Assembly: GCF_921293095.1 (NCBI RefSeq)
Contig: NC_060251.1
Location: 62,265,585 to 62,329,584 of the forward strand
Source: Ischnura elegans
Lineage: Eukaryota > Arthropoda > Insecta > Odonata > Coenagrionidae
Length of the DNA: 64,000 nucleotides
Direction: 5' to 3'
Of this stretch, positions 10,147 to 18,900 are shown in pieces. Under the pieces are notes generated by a model. That model had not been told where the DNA came from. It saw nothing but the letters and a program-made list of their open reading frames with translations, and ran no database searches. The translations under genes were made by a program, and so were the position numbers. Each line of letters starts with the position of its first letter. Positions within the stretch are counted from its first letter, which is position 1.

Positions 10147-10157
10147 GATTAAATGAT

Positions 10158-10770
10158 AGTTGAATTTTATAAACACTAGCTAAAAATCTTGATGGAACAA
10201 TTTCCCTTGAAAAATGTGCATTTGATGCAGCAAGAGCCTATTGTTTGGATTAGAGGTTAGTTGATTTTATAAAATAAAGTCATCTCCATCATGCCTACAT
10301 CTAAATATGGAATATAACCACCTATCTACTTCCTATTCCAGAGGTCTGGGGTCACATCTGATCCTAGACATTAATTTCATTTCTGTACGACTCAAAATAG
10401 AAAACCAGCCTTGCTTTTCTGTACCCTCTGAAGACTGATCACTAGTTTGACTTCGCTACTTACTCTGCTTGCATATAAATTGCCAGTGCGCATAAAAGAA
10501 ATAACCCATGGTATACAGAAAATTTTCTTAAATAACCATCCAAAAGAATTTTTACTCGCAGCTTAGCTTTCTTTGAGACTCAAATTAAGAGTTGTCCATT
10601 TTTCGTATTCCCACAGCATTGATGGTCACAATTGTGCATTGGTTTTACCCATTTTTCTCCAAACATATTGTTCAAACTCTAAAAATGAATAGGGTGGGAA
10701 AAAAAGAAGAGAAAATACGAATGAAAAACATACCAATATAAATAGATTCCCAATTATAAAACTAAAATAA
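10158..10770. other. AT-rich intergenic stretch, nothing recognised
   Basis: No coding frame, RNA or repeat end was recognised between the LINE insertion and the 3' end of the ribosomal protein gene. Confidence 0.4.
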
Positions 10771-10793
10771 AGCAATGCTATAAAAAAGGAGAG

Positions 10794-10799
10794 TTTATT
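10794..10799 (-). terminator. Poly(A) signal AATAAA of the mS31 gene
   Basis: AATAAA on the minus strand lies 63 bases after the stop codon of the mS31 gene. Cleavage would be expected around 10770-10785. Confidence 0.6.
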
Positions 10800-10862
10800 A
10801 AATGTCTAAAGCATCATTTCATTTCTAACAACACTGTATAAATTGAATCAAAGATATGGATA

Positions 10863-13236
10863 CTATTGCATAAGAGCTCCTACTTCCTTAAGAACGTCTT
10901 TCTTTGCTTCAAAATAGTCGGCATACCACTTTATAGTGTCTTTTTTCTGTCCCACAGTCATATAAGGATTTTTGGAAAGTCCTACACACACCAACTCCAT
11001 GAAATGTCGAAGAGGCCCTTTTTTAGGACACCAAGGGTCTAAGTGACGCTCCAAAAACACATGCTCAGTAAAAAACACTTTCTTCTCTTCGTCCAAACCT
11101 AAAATTGAGAGAAAAATATCCAAATTACATGTTACAATTCAGTAATTTTTATCAGAGATCACCCTCTTAGAGCCTAGGAGGAGATGAGGGTTCACCTCAG
11201 CCATCCTTCTGGAATAAGATATTTTTCAAGTAGGACCGAAAGAACCTTTTATCAAAGCCAAATCTTAAGGAATCAAAGAGGGTATTCTGGCCCACTAAGG
11301 TAATCCATTTACTTTACAAGGATATGTGTATGCAGTGAAGTTTTCTCGGGTTTCACACCGGGTCAGGTCCTCCATTTCTCCTTCCTTGGAGGACCTGACC
11401 CGGTGTGAAACCCGAGAAAACTTCACTGCAATTGTTCGCCGGGAAAAAACCAAAAATTATATTAGGATATGTGTATTATAATAACCATAATAAACTAATT
11501 ATTCTTAAATCAGTTCAATGTCAGTGATGCATTTTTATTAACTCCATAATTGCATATTTATTTTTTATTTTTTTATTTTATTCTCATACCACCGGATACA
11601 GCTCTTATTGGCCATTTTACACCGGGGTGATTAACAAATGTAACATGTAAACGTACACAAACGACCATGCCCTGGACCGGGGAGACCTACCCAGGCAGGA
11701 CTCGAACCTACCTCTTGTTTGGCAGGCGAGAACATTACCTATATGGAGATATGGATATATCCTTTAAGTTACCTTGTTCATTATGAATAGGAAATTTCCA
11801 GAGTTTTCCTTGCTCAGTCCACAGAATCATTTGTTGAAAGTAATTTCTGGGAGGATGTGAGGTTGACAGCTTAATTTCTCTCGCTTCTTGACGATCCCAC
11901 ACTTCAAGAGCAGCAAGAGTAGAAACATCCTTAGCCACGATTTTCTCAAATATGCCCAACCTGGGGCCACCAAAAAGATCAATACGGGGCTGCTCCCTAC
12001 ATGAAATTACAATTTGAAAAAAAATTTAAAATCAACTAAATAATTCTAATCATAACTATAAAGAAAATCGGAACTGGAAAATGCACGGCAGATGCAGAGG
12101 GAAATCAAACATCAAAACTTGCCAGCTTCAGTAAAAATTTAAGGATCTTCACCACACGATTGAATGACTATAAACTAATTCAATTAAAGATACACACCCT
12201 TTGCTCCTCTCTTTTTTGCCCGCTAGTCGCATTGGCCGCCTTGTTTGGGCATCCTCTCGCCTTACTTGACTCCAATCTTTCGTCCTTCTCTGCTGAGATG
12301 TTGTCTCATCCCCACGATCTATTTTCATACCACCTATAACATCACTGGAAAGTAAAATTAATATAATTATAATCACCGAGAAGTGAGTGTAGAAGAGAAA
12401 CCTTAATGTTATTTGTTGTACGTTTTAATGGCAACAAACGCGTTCAGATGTTTGCTTTGATAATGAAGTGTAGGGTAATACACAATGATCTAGCCTAAGC
12501 AATAGGCTTACAATATGACTTTAATTTGTAACATCCACGTTTTTATTCAACCCTGAAAGTTACCTTAAATTTTCAGGGCTTTTAGAGGATAATAGTTTCT
12601 GTAACAGCTCTGCCTCTGTTTCCTTAACATCGCCGCCTAGGCTCGCAGCAACATCCTTAGTTGCTTCGGCGATCTTGCGATCTAAAGAAACACATAAAAT
12701 GATTACTGAAAATACCAACCGAAAACAAGCCGTAAAATCTGCATTGCTATCTGCAATCTACCTAGTTCTTCGGAAGATACTATCCCATCTTTGACAATTT
12801 TAGCAGGTTTGGGCTTCGTTATTTTCTTTGGCTTGGCTAATTGCAGGCCTTCTTTCGGAGTCACCGATGGCCCGTCCTATAAAAAGGTAACTTTAGAAAT
12901 GAAAATATTAGATACTCTCAAAGTAAATACACAAACATACCTTCATCATTAACTTCAGAAGGTCATTTAATTTCTCCTTCCCGTCCACTTTCTTGTCAGC
13001 TTTCGGTTTTTCGGAGACTTCTGGCTTCTTAATATCACTCCCTGAGTTTTGATCATCTTTGCCACAACTACGGCAAGCTATATTAAATTTTCGGAGAGCT
13101 ATGGCAAGAGCAGACGATTTCTCCCATGTGTTACTAAAATATGAATAAATGGTGAGTTTTTGGTACCAAATAATGAGGGGTAAAAAAAGAAAATAACTGA
13201 CCTTTGAAGCTGCCCTTTAAGTAAAACTCCAAACAT
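10863..13236 (-). CDS. mRpS31: Mitochondrial small-subunit ribosomal protein mS31, seven exons
   Basis: Exons in transcription order: 13202-13236, 12941-13133, 12762-12876, 12564-12681, 12198-12344, 11773-11996, 10863-11098. Every junction is GT-AG and the exons sum to 1068 nt, an in-frame 355 codons plus TAG. The C-terminal half matches MRPS31/mS31: LWKFPIHNE (268-276), HFMELVC (309-315) and LSKNPY (318-323), then a lysine-rich WYADYFEAKKDVLKE end. Mid-protein DVAASLGGD and GGMKIDRG segments also match the family style. The protein is a metazoan-specific component of the mitoribosome small subunit. The N-terminus (MFGVLLKGQLQ then ALAIALRKFN) is basic and amphipathic, as for a matrix-targeting presequence, with a CRSCG pair after it. 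Introns are 64-219 bp except the last (674 bp), which holds a SINE and a foldback insertion. ATG 13236 is chosen because it gives an in-frame, presequence-like N-terminus; an extra upstream exon is not excluded. Confidence 0.93.
11332..11463. mobile_element. Foldback insertion with 13-bp target duplication in the last mS31 intron
   Basis: Arms at 11331-11374 and 11387-11430 are perfect 44-bp inverse copies around a 12-base spacer. Perfect AGGATATGTGTAT repeats at 11319-11331 and 11464-11476 flank the insert, indicating integration with a 13-bp target duplication. The right arm includes ACCTGACCC...GTGAAACCCGAG and is followed by TTCGCCGGGAAAA, a phrase also seen in the Penelope-like tail near 8064. 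I infer a tail-to-tail Penelope-like terminus. It would form a very stable hairpin in the pre-mRNA. Confidence 0.7.
11550..11750 (-). mobile_element. tRNA-derived SINE
   Basis: The minus strand shows a tRNA-like head with CTCGCCTGCC and a clear pol III B box GGTTCGAGTCC (about 11704-11714). It ends in an AATAAA/AAAAAATAAA-type A-rich tail at 11550-11582. It lies in the last mS31 intron, same strand as the gene, about 25 bp from the exon 6 donor. Boundaries are approximate; no clean target duplication was identified. Confidence 0.65.
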
Positions 13237-14083
13237 GATTACATTCAGGATTAATAGCAAATCCTATTCAATCAACAACACCAAGAAAAACAGCCATGGG
13301 TAACTTTCGCCGCGCGCACCCAGTGGTTCATTTTTTTTAATATTTCGTATTTCAACTGCTTCATGACTGCTTTCCTGCTTTCGTTCGAAGTTGGTGCGCG
13401 GCCGCGTATAAATGGGCGTGAGGATGTGCTGCAGTAAAACTCCATCACAGGAGAGAAATCTGAAGTCGTTTCGGATAAATATCCAACCAATTTTACTAAT
13501 TTTCTAAGTTTTTTCATAATATTTATATTTTTAATTCGTCAGTGTGTATAGTGGCAATACATGTAAAAAGACCAGTGGCAATATAGAACGTTATTGAAGT
13601 TTCAATAATTTTATAGAAAATATGGCAGGAATTAGATTACTATCTGTGAGGCCGATTTTTCATGTAGTTCTCACATGATCTAATACTAAATTTTAATTAA
13701 AATAGTTTTGATGGAACGGAATGGAAAAAAATACTAATGGATGAACCTAATTAGAACAATGAGCATAGCTACTTATTTGCGTCCATGCATTCGCACGAAT
13801 GAGTTTAGAGTAGAATTTCGGTGTTTATTCTCACGGTCATGTATTCACCCATTGAATTTATTTTTGTAATACTAGGCTTCAATATTTTGAATTAATTTCT
13901 CTACCAAAAGCATCGTTTTTAATTTCAGAAAATGGTTCGGTGAGATAATCGGTTAACAACCATTAAAATTTCTTTAGTCACTATATTATTCTCTGGTGGA
14001 AGTCAATATCGTGAACCATTTATAGCGATATTCACGGTTCACCAGACCCATATTCCCGAGCTGACAAGCTCATACACAATCAA
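13237..14083. other. Upstream region of the mS31 gene
   Basis: Should contain the promoter and 5' UTR of the mS31 gene. A GC-rich patch with near-inverse GCGCGCACC / GGTGCGCGGCCGCG motifs lies at about 13310-13410. An open minus-strand frame at 13272-13517 shows no recognisable protein. The remainder is AT-rich. Confidence 0.35.
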
Positions 14084-14991
14084 ATAGGGTAGTTTCCTTC
14101 ATCAAAAAAAACGAAAGGCATTGATTGCGATTCTTTACCCACCATTAGTGTATTCATAATACATAAATTATTTGGTTTTATAATTCCCAGTTCAGACGAA
14201 TGGCAATGGTAAATTTTAACTGCATTTTAAAAAGGCCATATTGGCGCCCATGCGATGCCATTCCACGTGACGTCAGAAGGACCTAGTTTCTATACGAGTA
14301 GATAGGAGTTTTACATCGTCTGAGATTACCAATGCATGCATGAGGCACGGACTTCAGGGAAACTTATCTTAATAATCACCTATTAAAACTGCTTATGGTC
14401 GGAAAGTTTCCTTCGTTTGATAAGGTATTAATAATCATTATTTAGCCCTTTATAACCCGTAGCTGATGGAGAAATAAAAATTCAAGATTTTCCATTCTGA
14501 AAAGATGAAAATTTTGCACTCAATCATAATTACTGAGGCAGATAAGTATTTTGTCATCAAAATTTACACCACTAAATAATACGTAGTTCAGATATTTCCT
14601 AAATAGAGCTGAAAATTTATACATTTTTGATGTTGCTTTGAAGCAACATTGGGTTATAATGGGTTAAGCCAAGCGCTACCTGCCAGCAGGGTACTATGCT
14701 ACCAGCTAGCAGCCAGCATCGCAGCGGCGCACAGTATCCTCGCCCCAAGCTCACCTCACACGGCGAAAGCCAGTGAGGTGAGCTTGTTTGGTGCAAAGGT
14801 GGAGGTGCAAAGCCAGTTTCCCAGAACTCATACTTAGCCGTCGCGTTTTCGCGCGCTTGAAATTTTTCACTTTTCATTTAATCGCGAAAAATAGACATCG
14901 TCATTTAAAAATCTGATAGCGTGAACTGCGTACTCCAGGAGTAATAATATTTCGATTTAGGCAATAAAAAAATAATAGGAAACCACCCCAT
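14084..14991 (+). mobile_element. TIR element, copy 1 (interrupted)
   Basis: Starts TAGGGTAGTTTCC and ends GGAAACCACCCCA, an imperfect 13-bp terminal inverted repeat. It aligns end to end, apart from an insert at 14446-14663, with the inverse of 18236-18900. Shared landmarks include a GGCGCCCATGCGATGCCA block, CACGTGACGTCA, CGAGTAGATAGGAG and AAGCCAAGCGCTACCTG. No coding capacity is seen. It is a non-autonomous element of an unassigned superfamily; target duplication is unclear in this copy. Confidence 0.75.
14446..14663. mobile_element. Nested piggyBac-like MITE with TTAA target site
   Basis: The 218-bp insert begins CCCTTTATAACCC and ends GGGTTATAATGGG (12 of 13 bases inverse-complementary). 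It is flanked by TTAG on the left and TTAA on the right. The uninterrupted sister copy near 18540 has TATTTAAGCC at this point, so the empty site contains TTAA. The TTAA duplication with C-run ends is the hallmark of piggyBac-type transposition. There is no transposase frame. Confidence 0.75.
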
Positions 14992-15817
14992 TACCACAAT
15001 GAAAGGAGCAAAGTATCAAAAAGTTATCCACTTACCATGAAATTGCAAAAAATTATTGAAATATTCGTAAAATTGGTGAATATTATCTACTTTGCGTCAA
15101 GAACCAAACTTTTTTCGTCATTCCTGTGCCTAAATTGTTGCTTATTGACAGCAAAATTTCAAATGGAAACAAAAATAGATGTAAAATTTCTTTTTCAATG
15201 CATTTTGTAAAACTGGGCAAACATCCTCTCGGGGTTCCAACCGGGTTAATAAATTGAATTAATCGCCGTGAAAACATCAAATAATATTTTGTCAAACTGT
15301 TTACTTAAGGTGATACGAATATATTTTAGGATTAAATATTTGATGAAAATCATTTTTTAGATATTGCAACGATAGTTTCATGCCTCATTTCATATTCAGG
15401 TATATTGTGAATGTATGTGAAGTGTAGTGATAACGTTCATCGGCTTGTTCATCACTCACTCGTACCAATTGTAGTAGCGCATTCTTTTACCGGAGGAAAT
15501 ATCTTATTTGCGACATAGAAATTTCTTTTTGTAATCCCACCTCAGGTGTGAACGCAGTATTAAATTTGAAGGGGAATTTTTTGGGTAAAGTAGAGGGTAT
15601 CGGATATCTTGTAATTATGTATTAGTTAGCTTAAATACCCTCTAATTTTCTTTGGGGATGTTTTCTCATCTTTTCTCAAGTATCTCTCGAAAATTGGGTT
15701 GGAAACAAAATATTTGTATACTAGAACTTACTCAGTCATGGAAAAAGACTCAGTGATTCAGTGAATTCAATGATTCATCCTGAAGTTGGCTTAGATAAGT
15801 GAGGGTAGAGCTCACCT
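14992..15817. other. AT-rich spacer between TIR element and LINE remnant
   Basis: No gene or repeat end was recognised. The upstream end of the LINE remnant may extend a little into this stretch. Confidence 0.35.
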
Positions 15818-16972
15818 TTGAATTTATGTGAAATAAAAGCTTCCCAGAGTCTATACAGAGACACCAGACTTGTAATTGACACTGGGAAACAGATCACACA
15901 AGAAATTATCATTAACCAAGGAGTTAGACAGGGTTGCAGCCTATCCCAAACCTTTTTTAATCTATATATAGATGACGTTCAGAGAATATGGAAAGAGAAT
16001 AATGTATCACCAGGCATAGAATTGCAACCATCTCAATACTTAAATACATCTACATAATACCCCGCAAGCCGCCTAAAAGGCGTGTGGCAGGGGGTGTTAG
16101 GACACCAGCCGTTTACAGCTATTAAAAAAAAGGAAAACTCTAACGAGGTTGGGACAAGCGTTTATTAAAGTCCTTTATTGTTCGGGGGAAAAACGAATTC
16201 CCATATCTATCCGTTCGGCAAAAAATCTCTCTTAATTTATCGCTTCTGTCGGACCTTAATACATTGCTGTTTGCTGACGATCAGGTTATAATACAAGATA
16301 AAGAGGACAAACTCCACATGGCAGTACACAGACTACACCAGTTGAGCAAACTATACAACCTGAGAATTTCAAAAACCAAAACAAAGACTATGGCATTTTT
16401 TGGAAGCAACCCGATACGAACAAAAATTGTTATTGAGGATCAAGTCTTGGAGCAAGTGTCGCACTTCCAGTACTTAGGATGCGATATTACACATGACGAG
16501 GAAAAAGATATTATAAATAAGGTCAACAATTTCCAGAGAATATGTGGGACAATTAGAAGAACTCTAAAAAGCAAAACAAGAAAAGAAACACAAATAAAAT
16601 TTTACAAAGTGATGGCAGTCCCTACTGTACTCTACAGATCAGAATGTTGGGTACCAAAAAAGAATGAATTAAGGCAGATAGAATCATCGGAAATGAAATT
16701 TTTAAGATCAGTAAAACGCTGCACAAGATTGGATAAAATAAGAAACACCCAAATAAGAAATGAACTGGGTGTCCAGGCAGTCACTGACAAACTACAATAC
16801 TATAATAGATGGTAGGTACATTTACTTCGAATGCCAAATGAAAGAATTCCAAAACAAGCAATGGAATATCAACCATTTGGCAAGATAAGTATAGGAAGAC
16901 CAAGGAAAAGATGGTAATGTGGAGCCGGAACAGGCTTAGCAGCCTAATCCTGGAAGGAAGAAGAAGATTCAC
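15818..16972 (+). pseudogene. Dead LINE reverse transcriptase split by a short retroelement
   Basis: The left part (15818-16049) encodes SLYRDTRLVIDTGKQ and NQGVRQGCSLS (RT motif B). The right part (16255 onward) encodes LLFADDQVIIQD (catalytic FADD), a TKTKTMAF segment, HFQYLGCDI (thumb) and a C-terminal GTIRRTLKSKTRKETQIKFY. Removing the 205-bp insert and one target copy restores YLNT-LLFADD in frame, so the two halves are one gene. Stop codons (after YYNRW near 16814, and within RKRW* near 16914) plus 5' truncation show it is inactive. Domain style matches LINEs that are widespread in insects; the clade is not assigned. Confidence 0.85.
16050..16254 (+). mobile_element. Short retroelement (SINE-like) inside the LINE
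   Basis: The 205-bp insert begins CTACATAATACCCCGCAAGC and includes GGCGTGTGGCAGGGGGTG. It is flanked by CTTAAATACAT (16039-16049) and CTTAATACAT (16255-16264), an imperfect 10-11-bp duplication. A diverged relative lies at about 63025-63205. Pol III boxes are not obvious, so 'SINE' is provisional. Confidence 0.65.
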
Positions 16973-17710
16973 ACATGCCTGGTGCGAAGAGGTGGGCAGT
17001 TCCTTTTCCTGGGGTACCGCGCACTTTCGTGGATTTTGTTTGTGGGGTCCCTTGGGATTTGGACGGGCCACGGTGGTTACGAATGAACCACGGACTCTTC
17101 GATTTGCAATCAAAGCAAGCTACCACGCACCCGTACAGCTAAAAATTTGAATCAATTTCCATCAGCATGGAATACGCAATGCCACCTGCAGCCGTCAAGT
17201 TCAGGGCCGGATCAAAGGGGGACCCAAGCCCTAGGCCACCCACCAACCCAGGGCCACTCACCAAGCATGAGCCTTCCGCCAATATAGAGGTAAATCTCAC
17301 GGTATCGGAGTAACAGGAAAAACCATCATGTATGGGGGGAGTGCAAGTGAAGCTGGGTTGTTTTTTAGCTAACATGTTGTCGTCAACATTCACGTTAATA
17401 AATGTGTAACGCTGCTGATAAAAAAACACTTTTACCATTGGCATTGTAATTGTATCTTTGAAGTTAACCAGTGGATTGTATATATTGGAGTGGATAGTGG
17501 ATTGTGGACTGTAATTACGTTCCAAATTGCAACACCTTGAAACAGTGGGCCTCCTACCAAACAGCGAGATGGGACAAAATTTCAATGTATTTTTATGGAG
17601 CTAGGTCAGGAAGGTGTGATGGGAGTAGAGGAAAGGATACCCACTCTAATCGGTGAGTGAGGATAAAAAAATGCTTGATGAAACAAGAGGCAGAGAGTTT
17701 GGATGGAACT
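16973..17710. other. Unassigned stretch with TE-like fragments
   Basis: Contains AGGGCCGGATCAAAGGGGGA near 17203, similar to ends of hAT-like elements, but no partner end was found. An open minus-strand frame (17139-17585) shows no recognisable protein. Confidence 0.3.
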
Positions 17711-17718
17711 GTGTTTGC

Positions 17719-18028
17719 CAAGAGCGCAGCTAGGATTTAAGGCTGGGGGGGGGGGGCTAGGTGCAACTAATACCGGGGTGTGTGGGGGTATGGAATACCC
17801 ACCAGGATAAGCGGTAGGTGCAAGATTAATGAATTGCGGAATTTTAAGATAAATGGTTCAAAATGGTGAGTTTCACGGCTCTCTGAGGGATATTTTTTTA
17901 TTATTCCTTAGACTATTCTATTAGTAATAGCAATCCAATCAAGTAAAATGGATTAATCTTAAAAATTTATCTGAGCTCTGGGGGGATTTTATCACCCAAA
18001 CCCCCCCCCCCCCCTCGCTGCGCCACTG
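17719..18028. mobile_element. hAT-like MITE, family A copy 1
   Basis: The 310-bp element ends GCTGCGCCACTG and begins CAAGAGCGCAGC, imperfect inverted ends. Flanking 8-mers are GTGTTTGC and GTGTGGGC (6 of 8). It aligns over its full length, same orientation, with 45496-45798 (shared landmarks: GGTGCAACTAATAC, GGTTCAAAATGG, TCTGAGGGATATTT, AGTAAAATGGATTAA). A G run near the left end and a C run near the right end pair in the foldback. No coding sequence. Confidence 0.75.
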
Positions 18029-18235
18029 GTGTGGGCTGTCGACTGACGGACGGAGGAATACTGAAGATCAAGATAGAAGCGAGGTTGTTGGCGAAATTCA
18101 TTTGGAAACTGCGACCGCAAGCGTTTCACCAAACGAATTAATCGATCTCTAGGGTATTGAAGCCCGAAAAGATTAAACTATTTCTGCTACAACTGTACAT
18201 TGCTCTTAACAAACTCGGATCGGTAAACTGCCTTA

Positions 18236-18900
18236 ATAGGGTGGTTTCCTATTATTTTTTAATGCCTTAATCGAAAGATTATTACTCCTGGAGTATGCAT
18301 TTCACACTTTTAGATTTTTAAATGACGATACATATTTTTTGCGATCAAATATAAAGTGAACATTTTCAAGAGCGCGAAAACGTGACGGCTAAGTATGAAT
18401 GCTGGGAAAAACCCGTGTGACGTCATTCTGGTTCCCGCTGCCGCAAAGTGAGGTGACCTTGGGGCGAGGATGTGTGCGCTGCTGCGATGCAGGGTGCTAG
18501 CAGGTAGCAGAGTACCCTGATAGCAGGTAGCGCTTGGCTTAAATAAGGATTATTAATACCTTATCAAACGAAGGAAACTTTCCGACCTTAGCCAGTTTTA
18601 ATAGGTGATTATTGAGACATAATTCTCTGAGCTATGTGCCTCATTCATGCATTGTTAACCTCAGACGATGTTAAACTCCTATCTACTCGTATCGAAATTA
18701 GGTCCCTGTGACGTCACGTGGAGTGGCATCGCATGGGCGCCAATCTGGCCTTTTTAAAATGCAGTTAAAATTGACCATTGCCATTCGTCTAAACTGGGAT
18801 TTCTAAAACCAAATAATTTGTATATTATGAATACACAAATGGTGGGTAACGAATCGCAATCAATGCCTTTCGTTTTCTTTGATGAGGGAAACTAACCTAT
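18236..18900 (-). mobile_element. TIR element, copy 2 (uninterrupted, inverted relative to copy 1)
   Basis: Ends are ATAGGGTGGTTTCC and GGGAAACTAACCTAT, with TTA flanking each side as a possible target duplication. The copy is 665 bp and its inverse aligns with 14084-14991 minus the 218-bp nested MITE. It supplies the empty-site control for that nested insertion. Confidence 0.75.

Noticed and set aside
13272-13517. 81-codon minus-strand frame just upstream of the mS31 start
   Set aside because: It ends before the mS31 start and has no recognised homology; it may be 5' UTR or promoter sequence.
17139-17585. 148-codon minus-strand open frame
   Set aside because: No recognisable family, no splice context, and partly overlaps transposon-like end sequence.
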